DNA of 13,117 bases from a bacterium. Lineage in GTDB: Bacteria > Chloroflexota > Dormibacteria > UBA8260 > Bog-877. Shown piece after piece: positions 12,844 through 13,117 of the stretch. The notes under the pieces were generated by a model that saw only the letters and a program-made list of their open reading frames with translations, was not told the origin of the DNA and searched no databases. The stretch is from contig JAKAWF010000077.1 in assembly GCA_021817025.1 (NCBI GenBank), positions 1-13,117 of the forward strand, read 5' to 3'. Made by a program: the position numbers and the translations under genes. Numbering within the stretch: position 1 is the stretch's first letter; every line of letters begins with the position of its first letter.

Positions 12844-12893
12844 TCTGGCGCCGCTATGGATCTCAACCGTGAGGGCGCACCTATAGCGCCTAA
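12844..12893. promoter_or_regulatory. Candidate integrase arm sites beside attR
   Basis: AGCGCCTAA (12885-12893) abuts the att core. TCTGGCGCCGCTATGG (12844-12859) lies further out and resembles the GGCGCT repeats near attL. In the excised circle these sequences would sit on the opposite side of the core from the 163-214 repeats, as arm-type sites do in lambda-like attP. This is inferred from sequence similarity and position only. Confidence 0.35.
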
Positions 12894-12938
12894 CTGGGGG
12901 ACTGGGGGTCGCAGGTTCGAGTCCTGTCTCCCCGACCA
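12894..12938 (+). repeat. attR core: copy of tRNA-Pro 3' part
   Basis: These 45 bases are identical to 81-125, including the anticodon-loop start and CCA, but no tRNA 5' half precedes them. They mark the right boundary of the element. Under the usual model this copy is the original host 3' end displaced by integration. Confidence 0.93.
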
Positions 12939-13085
12939 CCGTCAGCAAACACTGTGGGCACGCACCTGGCTCTGCCTCCGGCCCGAGGAGAACCGGTGCG
13001 AGAACTGCCGCTATGTGGCTGACCGCTGCAGCCCCGAACTTCCGGCCCATCCCATAAGCTGGACTCCAGGGCGGGGGCGGGAGAA

Positions 13086-13117
13086 ATGACGGCGTACGCC
13101 TGCCAGGCGGTGGCGAA
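13086..13117 (+). CDS. Possible start of a host gene (partial)
   Basis: An ATG at 13086 opens a frame (MTAYACQAVA) that runs off the window. GGGAG lies upstream but only two bases from the ATG, too close for an ideal ribosome site. The 12939-13085 stretch between attR and this start shows nothing recognisable. The call is weak because only ten residues are visible. Confidence 0.2.
   Translation, partial: MTAYACQAVA

Larger units (their letters stand above)
126..12938. mobile_element. Integrated satellite-like element, 12,813 bp
   Basis: The boundaries are set by the perfect 45-bp direct repeat of the tRNA-Pro 3' end, with the integrase next to attL. The gene order is integration, regulation, replication with candidate iterons, RusA resolvase, terminase, then accessory genes. 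No portal, major capsid, scaffold, tail, tape-measure, holin or endolysin gene can be seen. No conjugation gene (FtsK/Tra translocase or relaxase) is seen either, which argues against an actinomycete integrative conjugative element. The best fit is a phage satellite of the PICI type, or a new class using a similar strategy. A deleted prophage is the main alternative. The intact, mostly overlapping genes and matched att sites make simple decay less likely. Confidence 0.8.

Noticed and set aside
126..12938. Actinomycete integrative conjugative element
   Set aside because: No FtsK/Tra-type translocase, relaxase or spread genes are visible, whereas a complete phage terminase is present.
12766..13050. 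Minus-strand open frame of 94 aa containing GETGLEPATP
   Set aside because: The GLEPATP phrase is the usual artefact of translating a tRNA 3' end in antisense. It comes from the attR core, not from a gene.
12814..13089. Plus-strand open frame of 91 aa across attR containing GGRRFESCLPD
   Set aside because: This phrase is the forward-strand tRNA read-through artefact. The frame crosses the element/host boundary and has no convincing ribosome site.

Overview
This window looks like one complete integrated mobile element of about 12.8 kb with short host flanks. The DNA is strongly GC-rich, GTG starts are frequent, and two lipoproteins have actinobacterial-type domains, so the host is probably an actinobacterium, perhaps Streptomyces-like. 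That placement is inference. A complete tRNA-Pro (anticodon GGG) lies at 49-125. Its 3' 45 bases (81-125) recur without mismatch at 12894-12938, which marks attL and attR. A tyrosine integrase begins 152 bases inside attL.

Layout. (1) 278-2456 (+): integrase, stand-alone FtsH-type (M41) metallopeptidase, and an unknown protein with two cysteine pairs, joined by 4-bp GTGA overlaps. (2) 2457-2620: non-coding, with a stem-loop after the first operon. (3) 2621-6847 (+): Xre-type regulator, a 106-aa unknown, a TubC-docking-like protein, a 723-aa primase-polymerase/RepA-like helicase, a second TubC-docking-like protein and a RusA-family resolvase. The 3' end of the primase gene carries eight copies of CAACCTGGCG in both orientations and different reading frames, a good candidate replication origin. 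(4) 6837-10175 (+): an unknown, a histidine-rich protein, a small zinc/ribbon-helix-helix-like protein, a terminase small-subunit candidate, a complete terminase large subunit and a 34-aa protein. (5) 10176-12893: accessory region with two lipoprotein genes, a ParB-like remnant and three overlapping minus-strand genes for tiny membrane proteins. (6) attR and a host flank.

The element has genes to integrate, replicate, resolve and package DNA, but I see no portal, capsid, protease, tail or lysis gene. That profile fits a phage satellite (PICI-like) that borrows a helper phage's particle. Carrying a full TerL beside TerS but no head genes is unusual. The reading frames are intact and tightly overlapped and the att repeat is exact, which argues against a decayed prophage. 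The family as a whole may be undescribed, but that needs database comparison.
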